Assembly: GCA_023393235.1 (NCBI GenBank)
Contig: JAEWMH010000191.1
Span: forward strand, 38,715-102,714
Source: Bacillota bacterium
GTDB lineage: Bacteria > Bacillota > Bacilli > Paenibacillales > NBRC-103111
Direction of reading: 5' to 3'
Length of the DNA: 64,000 nt
The translations under genes were made by a program, and so were the position numbers. Below are positions 43,782 through 53,446 of the stretch, piece after piece. The notes beneath the pieces are model-generated. The model made no database searches. It was not told the origin of the DNA and was given only the letters and a program-made list of their open reading frames with translations. Within the stretch, counting starts at the first letter, position 1. Every line of letters starts with the position of its first letter.

Positions 43782-45770
43782 TTAAGCGGGGTAATAGCCG
43801 GGTTCCGGAGCAACAACGCCCAGTACCACGGAGCTTAAGCCGTGAATCTCCAGCTTTCCGCCACGAAGCCTGTCAAAGGGGCCGTGATTGCCCAGGCCGA
43901 ACAGCACTGACCAGACGCCGGGCAACGGGATTTCGACTGTAACCGTATAGGGATTGGCGTTGTGCACCACGTAGAGGTCGCGGCATGGGTCATGATTGGC
44001 ATGATTCCGCAGCGTAAAAGCAATACAGCCGTCTACGGTCTGCTCGAATACCAGAGAAGCGCGAATCTCATCGGCTGTGCGCATCCGAAAAGCGGGATGC
44101 TCCCGGCGCAGCCGGATCAGCCTGCGCATATCGCTGACCGCAGCCTGCTCCCTGGCACAGCGGTCCCAGTCCAGCCAGTTGACGGGATCGGGAGCCATAT
44201 AGCTGTTGTGATCGCCGCCTTTGGTCCGGAAGAACTCCTGCCCGGCGTGGAGGAACGCCATCCCCTGTGAGGTCATCACCACCGCAGAGGCGAGCAGATG
44301 CCGTCTCTTCCGCCTGTTTTCATCCTCATGTCCATTGGTTAGGGCGAGCTTATCCCACAGAGTGTGATTGTCATGGGCCTCCACATAGGCCACAGACTGC
44401 ACCGGCTCCACGGCAAAGCCCTTGGTCCGGTCGTTATAGGCGATGGCCCCGGCAATTCCCCGCCGGACATCCTGCTCGAAGCCGGACTGTCCCCCGGCAA
44501 AGCCGGCCTCTTTCTCGGCAAAGGTGCTCCCCTTCAACGCATCCCGGAGATTGTCGTTGAACTGGCCGATGCCCGGCAGCTTCGCCGCATTGGCCTGGTC
44601 AGCCCGGCGTTCGGGTGCAAGCTCCGTCGGCATAATCCAGCCCTCCCCCAGCAGCACGAAGGACGGGTCCATTTCATGCAGCCTTCTGCGAACCTCGTTC
44701 ATGGTATCCAGATCAAGCAGGCCCATTAGATCAAAGCGGAACCCGTCCATCCTGTATTCCCTGGCCCAATACAGCACCGAATCCACAATCAGCTTGCGCA
44801 TCATCGGACGTTCCGTAGCAGTGTCGTTGCCGCAGCCGGATCCATTGGAGAGACTGCCGTCGGGTTTATGGCGCATGTAATAACCCGGCACCAGCTTGGC
44901 CAGATTGGCCCTGTAGCCGTCATACACATGATTGAAGACCACATCCATAATCACCCGCAGCCCGCGGTCATGGCAGGTTTGAATCAGGGTTTTCAGCTCC
45001 CGGATGCGGGTGGCGGGATCATACGGGTTCAGAGAATAGGAACCCTCCGGCACATTATAGTTTTTGGGGTCGTACCCCCAATTGTAGCGCTCCAGAGGCG
45101 AGCGTTCATCCACACTTTCGGTGGCATAATCGTAAACCGGCAGCAATTGGACATGGGTCACGCCCAGTCCCGCGATGTGGTCAAGACCCGTGGGGATTCC
45201 AGCAGGTCCTTTCATTCCGGTTTCGCAAGCGCCCAAATAAGTGCCTTTATGCTGTACACCGGAGGAGGGATGAATGGTCAAGTCCCGGATGTGGACCTCA
45301 TAAATCACCGCATCCAGCGGGTGGACAAAAGGCGGTTTATTCTCCGTCCAGCGGTCAGGCTGGGTGCCGGCCAGATCCAGTACCGCCCCACGGTCGCCGT
45401 TCACCGACACCGCCCGGGCGTAAGGATCAACCGCTTCATTCCATTGGGTGCCGATCCGTACTTTGTAGGTATACAGCTTGCCGGCCAAGTCACCCGGCAG
45501 GGCCAGACGCCATACCCCCCGGTGCTCCCGGATCATGGCATGGCTTTCACCTTGAGCCGAGTCCCAGGCTTCATACAGCATTACCTGTGCCTCTGCAGCC
45601 GTTGGCGCCCACAGCATGAATTCAACGCCTTCCGGCGTATATCGCAAGCCTAAATCATCACCGTCATAAGCATAAACCTCATCGAATTCCTCCGAAAAAA
45701 CAGAGAGGCCGCCTGTAATCTCCGGGTCGCCGTATTCAATTGCATAATCCAGTTCCTTTTGAACCGCCAT
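43782..45770 (-). CDS. pulA: Type I pullulanase (GH13)
   Basis: Protein of 662 residues. An N-terminal CBM48-like domain (EFMLWAPTAAEAQVMLYEAW) precedes the GH13 barrel. The pullulanase hallmark YNWGYDP is present. By my count the catalytic residues are Asp347 (DGFRFDLMG), Glu376 (LLGEGWIMP) and Asp467 (EAHDNHTLWD). No signal peptide, so it debranches alpha-1,6 linkages of internal glycogen or imported maltodextrins. It is unlinked to glycogen genes here, and 120 bp separate it from the DUF3900 gene on the same strand. Confidence 0.95.
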   Translation of the reverse strand: MAVQKELDYAIEYGDPEITGGLSVFSEEFDEVYAYDGDDLGLRYTPEGVEFMLWAPTAAEAQVMLYEAWDSAQGESHAMIREHRGVWRLALPGDLAGKLYTYKVRIGTQWNEAVDPYARAVSVNGDRGAVLDLAGTQPDRWTENKPPFVHPLDAVIYEVHIRDLTIHPSSGVQHKGTYLGACETGMKGPAGIPTGLDHIAGLGVTHVQLLPVYDYATESVDERSPLERYNWGYDPKNYNVPEGSYSLNPYDPATRIRELKTLIQTCHDRGLRVIMDVVFNHVYDGYRANLAKLVPGYYMRHKPDGSLSNGSGCGNDTATERPMMRKLIVDSVLYWAREYRMDGFRFDLMGLLDLDTMNEVRRRLHEMDPSFVLLGEGWIMPTELAPERRADQANAAKLPGIGQFNDNLRDALKGSTFAEKEAGFAGGQSGFEQDVRRGIAGAIAYNDRTKGFAVEPVQSVAYVEAHDNHTLWDKLALTNGHEDENRRKRRHLLASAVVMTSQGMAFLHAGQEFFRTKGGDHNSYMAPDPVNWLDWDRCAREQAAVSDMRRLIRLRREHPAFRMRTADEIRASLVFEQTVDGCIAFTLRNHANHDPCRDLYVVHNANPYTVTVEIPLPGVWSVLFGLGNHGPFDRLRGGKLEIHGLSSVVLGVVAPEPGYYPA

Positions 45771-45890
45771 GCCTCCGCCTGCCTTTCCGCTTGAGCATTC
45801 ACCCGTCCGAAAACCGGGTCTCGTGTCCTCATTATAGGATGATTTGGAAAACCCGGCAACGGAACCGCGGAATTGGCTTGGTACTCCGGC

Positions 45891-47192
45891 TTATTCCTCC
45901 GGCTTCGTCTTCAGCCTGTCCACCACTAGGTCCAGCTCCTCCGGCTGGAGCAGCTCCACAGGGGAAAAATCCTTGTCAAACTTAAACTCCTCACCCTCCA
46001 GAAGCACCACATACCGGTTGCCCAGGCGGGCAAAATGAACCTTGCTGCCATAATCGGACAGTTTGGTTTTGACGAAGGTGTCGCCGATATGGAATTTCAG
46101 ATCCAGCTCCGGCTGGAACTCCACGATCCGCTGCGCTGCCTCCACCACCGTTTCATGGTTCCAGCGCTCCTGCAGCCTGCGTTTGTCGCTGTTGGCCCAC
46201 AGCTCATAGGCCTGTGCCTCCTGGAGCATGTCAGGGCTGGCATTGGCCGTTGACACCTCCGGCGCTGCCGGGTAGGGCGTATCATCCAGGAATGGAATAC
46301 CGCTTAAGGTAGGCTCCGGGGCCGGGCCGGCCGCCATAAACGGAAGGTCCTCCCCCTCTCCTTCTCCGTCCGCATCAGCACCCATGGTCATGCCAACGGG
46401 CACACCCACCGCCTCCGCCATGCGGATACCCCTTTCATCGGCAATTTTCACCGGGGCAGACGCTTTAGGCGCGGGGGGAAGCTGATACTTCTGCTCCATA
46501 TATTCCTGTACCAGTCCCAGCACCTGGCTTTGCACCAGCTCCGGCACGGACTGCTCATAGGATACGTAAGCCAGGAATTCCTCGAAGTATCGGGCATGGG
46601 AGGCTTGATGGATTTTCAGCTCCCCGTATTCCAGCATCCCTTCCTCCGGCATATGCGGGTACTGAATGGACTTGATGCTTTTGGCGCTGATGGCCATATC
46701 CACCTGCCCCACGAGACTGTGCTCATCGGTAATCCGGGCAATTTTGGGCTCGAAATCGCATTTCAATATAAATAGGAACGGTTCGTCAAAATATTTGGGC
46801 AGAACCGCCCGGGCCACAATAAATGCCCCGCCGCGTACGGAGCTGGTTCCGATATAGGCACGCAGGAGATCATCGCAGCCATTGTGGTACTGCTCCCGGT
46901 CACGGGCCTCCCGGCAGCGGGCGATCATATTGTAGTTGGGATTGCTGCCCAGCTCATAGCCGGGCTCCACCACGAAGGTGCCGATTTTGGTGGGACAGCC
47001 CTCTGTTGGCGCATGCTTTTCCGCTTTGCGCTTGACAATCCGGGCGAATTCCCCGTCCAGGAAACGCTTGATTTCGCTTCTCTCATATTCCTCTCCGTCG
47101 AGAGTCTTAAAGTGCCGGTAACGCTTATTTTGCTCGGATGAGCCCTCCGAATGAATGACGAAAAACGACAAAAATTCCACTGAAAAATCCAT
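45891..47192 (-). CDS. DUF3900 family protein
   Basis: Protein of 433 residues whose N-terminal half is strongly reminiscent of the DUF3900 proteins of Bacillus and Paenibacillus, sharing the start MDFSVEFLSFFVIHSEG and the segments PTKIGTFVVEPG, IKSIQYPHMPEEGMLEYGEL and HQASHARYFEEFLAYVSYEQ. The middle (about 270-340) is an acidic, Gly/Pro-rich linker with no structure, and the last 90 residues are a small beta-rich domain. It is upstream of dapB in reverse order with a 47-bp gap. Function unknown; recognition is from memory of the family, not a search. Confidence 0.75.
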   Translation of the reverse strand: MDFSVEFLSFFVIHSEGSSEQNKRYRHFKTLDGEEYERSEIKRFLDGEFARIVKRKAEKHAPTEGCPTKIGTFVVEPGYELGSNPNYNMIARCREARDREQYHNGCDDLLRAYIGTSSVRGGAFIVARAVLPKYFDEPFLFILKCDFEPKIARITDEHSLVGQVDMAISAKSIKSIQYPHMPEEGMLEYGELKIHQASHARYFEEFLAYVSYEQSVPELVQSQVLGLVQEYMEQKYQLPPAPKASAPVKIADERGIRMAEAVGVPVGMTMGADADGEGEGEDLPFMAAGPAPEPTLSGIPFLDDTPYPAAPEVSTANASPDMLQEAQAYELWANSDKRRLQERWNHETVVEAAQRIVEFQPELDLKFHIGDTFVKTKLSDYGSKVHFARLGNRYVVLLEGEEFKFDKDFSPVELLQPEELDLVVDRLKTKPEE

Positions 47193-47239
47193 CTGTCTGA
47201 TGCTCCTCTATGTTCGAAATCTGCCCTGTGCAAAAAGCT

Positions 47240-47986
47240 TTACCCGAATATATCCTCCAGCCCGTACAGACCTGCCGGACGCTGGCTGATCCATTGAATG
47301 ACCGTAAACACGCCCTGGGCGAAGCCCTCCCGGGAGTAAACCTTGTGGGAAAGCTCGATGCGTTCATTCTCCGGGGTCGTAAATAAGACGCTGTGCTCCC
47401 CGATAACCTGTCCGGCCCGGATGCTGTGCATATGAACCGGCGATTCCACACCTGCCTGCAGAATGGTTTCCCTGATTTTTTTAGCCGTCCCGCTGGGTTG
47501 GTCCTTCTTGAACTTATGGTGGATTTCCGAAATATCGATATCCGCATGTTTGCCGAATTCCTCAGCGGCCAGCCGGACCAGCTTGAGGAATTTGTATACC
47601 CCCATGCTGAAATTGGGACAAATGGCCACCGGTATGGACTGGGCAAGTCCCGCAAGCTTCTCCAGATCCTCCGCGCCAAACCCGGTTGTCGCCACAATCA
47701 CCGGCTTATGCAGAAGGGCGTAAGCGGGGTAATTATCCTCCATCAGCGCCTTGGCATGGGTGCAGTCAATATAAACATCACAATCATCCTTGGTCGCCAA
47801 AAGATCGCCAGTAATCCGCAGTCCGGTTTCGCCGCTGCCTGTGACTTCGCCCAGATCCTGTCCGATCCACGGGCTGCTGCTGCGTCCGATAACTGCCCCC
47901 GCCACCATGTCCTCCCGCTGAGTCAACAGTCCGGCAATATCCCTGCCCAGCTTACCGGTCGCCCCCACGATACCCACTCTGATCAT
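47240..47986 (-). CDS. dapB: 4-hydroxy-tetrahydrodipicolinate reductase
   Basis: Protein of 248 residues catalysing the NAD(P)H-dependent second step of the diaminopimelate/lysine branch. The Rossmann motif GIVGATGKLGRDIA is at the N-terminus, DCTHA and VIVATTGF in the middle, and the catalytic signature EIHHKFKKDQPSGTAKKI, with the His pair and SGTA loop, is complete. C-terminal SHKVYSREGFAQGVFTVIQW is also typical. DapB feeds cell-wall peptidoglycan and, in spore formers, dipicolinate. It overlaps no neighbour and starts at ATG 47986. Confidence 0.96.
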   Translation of the reverse strand: MIRVGIVGATGKLGRDIAGLLTQREDMVAGAVIGRSSSPWIGQDLGEVTGSGETGLRITGDLLATKDDCDVYIDCTHAKALMEDNYPAYALLHKPVIVATTGFGAEDLEKLAGLAQSIPVAICPNFSMGVYKFLKLVRLAAEEFGKHADIDISEIHHKFKKDQPSGTAKKIRETILQAGVESPVHMHSIRAGQVIGEHSVLFTTPENERIELSHKVYSREGFAQGVFTVIQWISQRPAGLYGLEDIFG

Positions 47987-48014
47987 TTTACGTCAAAACC
48001 GCCTTTCATTCATG

Positions 48015-48920
48015 TTATAACCCGTCCCGGTCTGTCAAGTAGGTCTTGACCCCGGCCCACAGCACTCCCTTGCAGCATTCCTCCACAGGGAGCAGTGGGG
48101 TATCTTTCATCTTTCTTTGGAGCCCAGAGAGGCTGAAGCCCTGCTTCAACACCATGATATTGTTAGATTGTAACGCACGGACGGGACAATTGTATACACA
48201 CTTGAAGCACATCAGACATTCATTGGCGAACTGGGGACGCCCGTTATGCATCGCAATATTGCCTGTGGGACAGTCCCGTGCGCACCTGGCGCAGCCATTG
48301 CATGTCGTATCTACACGGAGTTTTCGGGCAAAGCTCCGGGAGCCGGATTGCTCATACTTAGCCAGCTGGCGCACCAGGAAACCCTTGCGGTGATCGGTGC
48401 GGCGGATGCTTCCCGACAGTATCCGGCTGAGAATCCGCTCTGTTTTCCGCGGTAAAGCAGCCAGCAGATGCATCGCTACATGATCATGGGTAGGCACCAG
48501 CCAGTTGCAGGGCATACAGAGCATTGCTTCATAAACGACGCGGAAGCCCTTCTTTTCTAGCTGCCGGCAGCATTCCGCCCTGCAGCCCGTATTGGGCCAT
48601 ACCTCTCCCCCTCCCGAGACCGAAAGAACCGCAATCCGTTGTCCGGCTGCAGGGGACCAGCTGCGGATCCATTCATATACAGGGGCGGGAGCATTGGTAG
48701 CATATACCGGAAACAGCAGCAGCAAGCAGTCCCATTCCGCAGACGATTCCAAAAGCGTTTTGCGAGCAGAGGTTCCTGTGCTCCTCCCCAACTCCTCCAG
48801 TCCCACCACCAGCCCCTTCGCCTGTGCCTGCTCCGCAAAGCTGCGTGCCGCCGTCTCTGTTCCCCCAGTACCGCTGAAATAGACAATTCCGATGCGCTGT
48901 ATCCCGGAGGATTCACTCAT
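48015..48920 (-). CDS. EFR1-type flavodoxin-ferredoxin protein
   Basis: Protein of 301 residues. An N-terminal flavodoxin-like domain (RIGIVYFSGTGGTETAARSF, LLLFPVYATNAPAPVYEW, AVLSVSGGGE) is joined to a C-terminal domain with two 4Fe-4S motifs, CNGCARCARDCPTGN and CLMCFKCVYNCPVRAL, as in the EFRl family. It probably shuttles electrons for an unidentified reductase. The start is the ATG at 48920, preceded by AAAGGGGAA. The longer frame to 49136 would cross the region that must hold the promoter of the divergent phosphoesterase gene. Confidence 0.88.
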   Translation of the reverse strand: MSESSGIQRIGIVYFSGTGGTETAARSFAEQAQAKGLVVGLEELGRSTGTSARKTLLESSAEWDCLLLLFPVYATNAPAPVYEWIRSWSPAAGQRIAVLSVSGGGEVWPNTGCRAECCRQLEKKGFRVVYEAMLCMPCNWLVPTHDHVAMHLLAALPRKTERILSRILSGSIRRTDHRKGFLVRQLAKYEQSGSRSFARKLRVDTTCNGCARCARDCPTGNIAMHNGRPQFANECLMCFKCVYNCPVRALQSNNIMVLKQGFSLSGLQRKMKDTPLLPVEECCKGVLWAGVKTYLTDRDGL

Positions 48921-49134
48921 TTCTTGCCGTTCCCCTTTCCAGCCTTCCAACGAGTAGGTGCTTCTAAAAAAATATATACGCCGGAAGATGCTTATCTTTG
49001 GGATTTCGCTTTTGTTTTTCATTTTCCTGCCTGATTCTGCCATGACTTGGTAGGCCAGTTGACCATTTGACCGGCAAGTCCGGGGAACGTATGATGAAGG
49101 ATAGGGAAAAAGGCGTACAAGAGGAGCGGCGTTC

Positions 49135-50244
49135 ATGTTTATTGTGATGGGATTGATTATGCTTGCGGTATACGGACTTTTGGTATTCTATATCGGAGCC
49201 AGCGGCTGGCGCTGGATGAGACCTGCTGTGCCGGGCTGGTTCAAATGGGTTTATGCGGTGGTTATCGGATTTTTGGCCATTTCCTTTATACTGGGGCGCC
49301 TCGTCCCCCATGCCGATGTGTTGGGAGTAATCGGATCGTATTGGCTGGCGGTATTTTCGCTTCTGCTCATGATTCTGCCGGTAGTGCATCTGACTCTGCT
49401 CGTGCTTCGGCTGACGGCGTTGCCCCGGAGAACCGCCCAGAAATGGGCAGGTGTCCTGACCCTGGCAGCTTTGGTGGGAATTATGGTGTACGGGTCCTAC
49501 AACGCTTATAATCCCGTGGTCCGGGAGTACGACATCCGCATCCCCAAAAAGGTGGAGGGAATGGAGCGGCTGAATGTGGTGATGGCCTCCGATATGCACT
49601 TCGGCTTGCTGTCCGGCAGGGCTCATGCAGAGCGGATGGTGAAGGAAATCAACGCACTCCAGCCGGATTTGGTGCTGTATCCCGGCGATATTATCGATGA
49701 TGATCTGGATGCTTTTGTCAGACGGGGTTTCGGCGGCATTCTCAAGCAGGTGGAGGCCAAATACGGGGTATACGCCACCCTGGGCAACCACGATACCAAC
49801 CCGGGGGCCATGGACGAACTGATCCGCGCGCTGGAGGACAGCGGTATGCATGTGCTCTACGACGAGTCCGCTACGGTGGCTAACCAGCTTACTCTGGTGG
49901 GCCGTAAGGACAAAACGGACAAGGACCGGGCTGCTCTGGAGGAGCTGCTTCGCGGAACGGATAAGAATCTTCCGCTGATTCTGCTGGATCATCAGCCTTA
50001 TGAGCTGGATGCTGCCAAGGACAACGGGATTGATCTTATGGTATCCGGCCATACCCACCGGGGACAGATTGCACCCGCCCAATTTATTACCCGGCGGATT
50101 TATGAGAATGACTGGGGTCATTTGATCAAAGGGGAATTTGATTCTGTTGTATCCTCCGGATATGGCTTCTGGGGTCCGCCCATCCGGACGGGCAGCCGTT
50201 CGGAGATTGTGCAATTGCATATTACTTTTACCGGAGGGCTGTAA
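49135..50244 (+). CDS. Membrane-bound metallophosphoesterase
   Basis: Protein of 369 residues. Four membrane helices (about 5-125) precede a calcineurin-like phosphoesterase domain with all metal motifs: VVMASDMHFG, GDIIDDD, GNHDTN, LDHQP and SGHTHRGQ. This matches the YkuE/YkoQ-like group of Firmicutes. Hydrolysis of a phosphate ester at the membrane is expected; substrate unknown. AGAGGAG precedes the ATG. It diverges from the EFR1-type gene across about 215 bp. Confidence 0.88.
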   Translation: MFIVMGLIMLAVYGLLVFYIGASGWRWMRPAVPGWFKWVYAVVIGFLAISFILGRLVPHADVLGVIGSYWLAVFSLLLMILPVVHLTLLVLRLTALPRRTAQKWAGVLTLAALVGIMVYGSYNAYNPVVREYDIRIPKKVEGMERLNVVMASDMHFGLLSGRAHAERMVKEINALQPDLVLYPGDIIDDDLDAFVRRGFGGILKQVEAKYGVYATLGNHDTNPGAMDELIRALEDSGMHVLYDESATVANQLTLVGRKDKTDKDRAALEELLRGTDKNLPLILLDHQPYELDAAKDNGIDLMVSGHTHRGQIAPAQFITRRIYENDWGHLIKGEFDSVVSSGYGFWGPPIRTGSRSEIVQLHITFTGGL

Positions 50245-50625
50245 GAATCAGCATAGTATTAAGAAGCTGTTAAGATTGGGCAGATCATAATTGAAACCGC
50301 AGAAGGGTGCCGGCTACCGGACATTCTCCTGCGGTTTTGTTTTGTTCAGGGACCTTAGAACTAGTTTTTCTTTCTTGTTATTGCGTATATTACGTTGTAA
50401 TCGTTATCACCACATCTATAGTCACAGTTTTGCCTCATTTACCCATTCGACGACCTTACACTTATCCCGAAATTTAGACAAAATCCGTTAAAAATATGTT
50501 AAGAAAAATAATCCCCCTTTGATAACTCTCTGAAAACCGTTTAACTTTTTTCATTTATGATAGTTTCATAGAACAACGAGAGCCTACATACATTTACAAT
50601 TTGAACTATTGGAAAGAGGTAATGT
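50245..50625. other. Intergenic region, 381 bp
   Basis: It holds the terminator at 50294-50342 and then an AT-rich stretch upstream of the small 74-residue gene. No convincing promoter hexamers with normal spacing, no repeat boxes and no RNA gene are evident. Confidence 0.6.
50294..50342 (+). terminator. Terminator after the metallophosphoesterase
   Basis: AAACCGCAG / CTGCGGTTT stem with a 26-base loop followed by TGTTTTG, 50 bp after the stop codon. Confidence 0.75.
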
Positions 50626-50850
50626 ATGATGAAACCTTCCGTACTTAAATTCAAGCAGCACACCATTCCCGTCACCTTCTTCAATCAAGAGGCCGCTCCT
50701 CTTTCATCCTTGGAAAAGCTGTTCGAATCCATGGAATATCATCTGGACTTCCGCCGGAAGCTAAAGAAAATTGCGTCTATTGAAATGGTTGGCGAGGTAG
50801 CTGTGTTCAAGTATTTTGACGGCACCAAGCTGTACATGGAAGTTAGCTGA
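50626..50850 (+). CDS. Small uncharacterised protein
   Basis: Protein of 74 residues, mixed alpha/beta in appearance, with no signal peptide or membrane helix. GAAAGAGGT precedes a double ATG. Sequence such as FKQHTIPVTFFNQEAAPL and YFDGTKLYMEVS is balanced and protein-like, and the gene has its own ribosome site. I do not recognise a family. It is the first gene in this stretch and converges on the biotin transporter operon 16 bp away. Confidence 0.6.
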   Translation: MMKPSVLKFKQHTIPVTFFNQEAAPLSSLEKLFESMEYHLDFRRKLKKIASIEMVGEVAVFKYFDGTKLYMEVS

Positions 50851-50866
50851 TCTTTTCTTTTTCTCT

Positions 50867-52573
50867 TCAAAAAAACAACCGCAGCGCGTTCATTCCCGCA
50901 ATGCATAACACACCGGCCAAACACGCCGCCCCATCACTCCGCCGCCATCGGAGAGGGGCGGCGTTTGTGCGTTTAGCGCCTTTGCGCCCATAGCCCCGTG
51001 CCGCCAGGGCAAAGGATAGCTCCTCCGCATGATGCAGCATGGACAGAAGAAGCGGAATGAAGAAGGCGGGAAGCTGGTGAAGCTTCAGCTTGCCTGGGCT
51101 GCCGCTGCCCGGCCTGCCGCGGACGGAAGCCAAAAGCGCCATTCGTCCCAGCTCGCCGGGCAGGAAGCGGATAAACCGGAACAGCAGGGCTACTGCCAGG
51201 CCGATGGTGTCTGCGCCGCGCCGAATAACCGGAATATGACGGAGAAGCTCCTCCAGCCCCTTCTGAATGGAGAGCGGCGGGGTTAGGATATTGAATAGGA
51301 CCCCGCCGGCCAGAACCGGGAGCAAAGGTGTCAACCGTTTCAGCGTAATCTGCCCTTGTTCCCATTCGAATCCAACATGAACGGGAATTCCCTTGCCGGT
51401 GGTAAAGGACAGCTCCACCCCCGAAATCACAAACGCCGCCAGAATAAAACCTGTAAAGGCAATAACCGGCCTGAGCCAGCGTTTGGTTGGAATACCTGCG
51501 GTTAACCCCAGCGCCGCCACAGCCAAACCTCCCAGCACGGTAACCCCCCAATGGGGAGAAACAAGCAGGCTGAAGCTGAACAGGGCGTAAATCAGCCACT
51601 TGGCTCTGGGGTCTAACCCGGACAACCCGGTAAAGCGGGTTTCCTGGTTTACCTGCATCCGGGCAGCCTCTGGAATGGCAGGCTGCTGCCCCGCACCTGC
51701 TGTCCCGGTGGTATCCGCCGCATCCTGCTGCGCCATCATTGCAGAAGAGCCTGCTGTCAGCTTCTCTGCGAAGGAGCGGGCAATGGCTTCCGTCTCAAGG
51801 GAACTGGCCCCCGCCAAAGCGGCCAGCCGGATGCAATCCGGCACTCCAAGTCCTGCTTCGGTCAAAGGCGACGGGTCTTTCAGCAGCTCCCACGGGCTCC
51901 ATTGACCGGCAACCGAGCCATCTCTCAGCAATACCACCCTATCGGCCAAGGGCAGAAACAGATCCAGTTCATGGGAGGCGATAATGATCCCGCCGCCAGC
52001 TCTGCCCTGCTCACGTTTCCATTCCGCCAACTCGCCGGCTAGGGTCGCCGCCATCACCGGATCAAGCCCTGCCGTAGGTTCGTCCAGAAGAAGCCAAGGC
52101 TGGCGGAGGGCTGCTGCTGCCGCCAAGGCGGTCCTCCGTTTCTCTCCGCCTGATAAGGTGAAGGCGGACCGTTCCCATAGCTCTTCTCTGATGCCGCACC
52201 GGGCGGAGGCCCACTCCAGCCGTTCCTGCCTTTCCTGCGGGGGAAGCTTCCGTTTTTGGAGACTGTACGCGATTTCTTCACGGACTGTAGGCAGGAAAAA
52301 CATCTGCTCCGGATTCTGGTGCACATAGCTGGAGGTGGCCAGCAGCTCTCTGCGATCCAGAGTCCGGCGCTCCTCCCCCCTCCACTCTCCGATATTGCCG
52401 GACCCTGCCTGACGGAGGCCAGCCAATAGCTGGAGCAGCGTAGACTTCCCGGAGCCGGTGCAGCCGGCCACCAGCGTCAGCTCCCCTGCTGTGAAGGAGC
52501 AATCTAACAAACCATCCCGGCTGAGCCCGTTGTCCTCCGGGACAGCAACCTTATGCATGTACCGCCCGTTCAT
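50867..52573 (-). CDS. Fused energy-coupling factor ATPase (EcfA) and transmembrane subunit (EcfT)
   Basis: Protein of 568 residues joining two subunits that are normally separate. Residues about 1-235 are an ABC ATPase: Walker A GCTGSGKSTLL, signature TLSGGEKRRTALA, Walker B WLLLDEPTAGLDP and ASHELD switch histidine. After a linker of about 75 residues, about 315-568 are an EcfT/CbiQ transmembrane protein with LSGLDPRAKWLIYAL, five or so helices and the coupling motif ALAARGYGRKG near the end. It overlaps the upstream ATPase stop by ATGA. With that ATPase and BioY it forms a biotin ECF transporter. Such A-T fusions are unusual. Confidence 0.88.
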   Translation of the reverse strand: MNGRYMHKVAVPEDNGLSRDGLLDCSFTAGELTLVAGCTGSGKSTLLQLLAGLRQAGSGNIGEWRGEERRTLDRRELLATSSYVHQNPEQMFFLPTVREEIAYSLQKRKLPPQERQERLEWASARCGIREELWERSAFTLSGGEKRRTALAAAAALRQPWLLLDEPTAGLDPVMAATLAGELAEWKREQGRAGGGIIIASHELDLFLPLADRVVLLRDGSVAGQWSPWELLKDPSPLTEAGLGVPDCIRLAALAGASSLETEAIARSFAEKLTAGSSAMMAQQDAADTTGTAGAGQQPAIPEAARMQVNQETRFTGLSGLDPRAKWLIYALFSFSLLVSPHWGVTVLGGLAVAALGLTAGIPTKRWLRPVIAFTGFILAAFVISGVELSFTTGKGIPVHVGFEWEQGQITLKRLTPLLPVLAGGVLFNILTPPLSIQKGLEELLRHIPVIRRGADTIGLAVALLFRFIRFLPGELGRMALLASVRGRPGSGSPGKLKLHQLPAFFIPLLLSMLHHAEELSFALAARGYGRKGAKRTNAAPLRWRRSDGAACLAGVLCIAGMNALRLFF

Positions 52574-53397
52574 GCCGACACCGCCCTCTCCAAACCCTCA
52601 GGCGTCAGCGGAAAGCGGCCCTTCAGCAGGCCTCGCGATTTCAATTGTTCCGCTAGGGCGACGGTTAAGGGCGGAAGCAGGCCCGCCGCCCGGCAGGGTG
52701 ACCCGCCCTCTCCCGTTGCCCAATCTGTCCGGCCATAGAAGAACTCCTCCGGTGACCCGTCGAATACCAGCCTCCCTTTATCCAGCGCCCATATCCTGCT
52801 GGAATAGGCCGCCTCCTCCAGCAGCTGGGTAATGTGAATCACCGTCATTCCCCCCTGTTGAAGAGACTGCAGGACAGACAGCAGCCTGCGCCGGGCCTCC
52901 GGGTCCAGCATGGAGGTGGCTTCATCGGCGATCAGCACAGACGGCCGCACAGCCAGTGCACCGGCCAAAGCCAGCAGCTGCTTCTGCCCACCGGATAAGC
53001 TGCCCACCGGACATGCTTCCCACCCCGCCAGCCCTGTGGCTGCCAGCGCCTCCTGTTGGCGGGGCTCCATTTCCTCCGGCCGAATCCCCGCACACTCCAT
53101 CCCAAAGCGGAGATCCTCAACCACGGTTTCTCCTAAAAGCTGCGCCTCGGGGTTTTGCATCACCAGCCGGACAGAAGCCCCTTGAACAGAGCGCCCGATT
53201 ACACCCGAATACCGTCCGTCCAAACCCGCCAACAAACGCCCCAGGACACTTTTGCCGCTGCCGTTCCGGCCGGCAACCGTCAGCCACTCGCCCACGCGGA
53301 TGGCGCCAGATATCTGATGCAGCACCGTATCTTCTCTTCCCGGCAGGTAAACACTGACCTCCCGCAGCTCAATCAGGGACTTTTCCAACTTTTTCAC
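52570..53397 (-). CDS. Energy-coupling factor ABC ATPase of the biotin transporter
   Basis: Protein of 275 residues with Walker A GRNGSGKSVLGR, Q-loop VMQNPEAQLLG, signature GSLSGGQKQLLAL, Walker B VLIADEATSMLDPE and switch His in IHITQLLE, all typical of the EcfA1 (CbiO-like) subfamily. GTG start. It precedes the EcfA-EcfT fusion gene with a 4-base overlap and is divergent from bioY across a BirA operator, so the two genes and bioY are probably a dedicated, biotin-repressed transporter and not the shared housekeeping module near ribosomal genes. Confidence 0.88.
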   Translation of the reverse strand: MKKLEKSLIELREVSVYLPGREDTVLHQISGAIRVGEWLTVAGRNGSGKSVLGRLLAGLDGRYSGVIGRSVQGASVRLVMQNPEAQLLGETVVEDLRFGMECAGIRPEEMEPRQQEALAATGLAGWEACPVGSLSGGQKQLLALAGALAVRPSVLIADEATSMLDPEARRRLLSVLQSLQQGGMTVIHITQLLEEAAYSSRIWALDKGRLVFDGSPEEFFYGRTDWATGEGGSPCRAAGLLPPLTVALAEQLKSRGLLKGRFPLTPEGLERAVSA

Positions 53398-53446
53398 CGC
53401 CCGTCTATTCTAACGCCCATGGGCATGTTACAATGCCATCAGCTAA

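Noticed and set aside
48921..49136. 72-residue N-terminal extension of the EFR1-type protein
   Set aside because: Would overlap the divergent phosphoesterase start; no ribosome site, and homology begins at the ATG at 48920.
48964..50220. 418-codon minus-strand frame opposite the metallophosphoesterase
   Set aside because: His/Gln-rich antisense shadow of a gene with complete metal-binding motifs and its own ribosome site.
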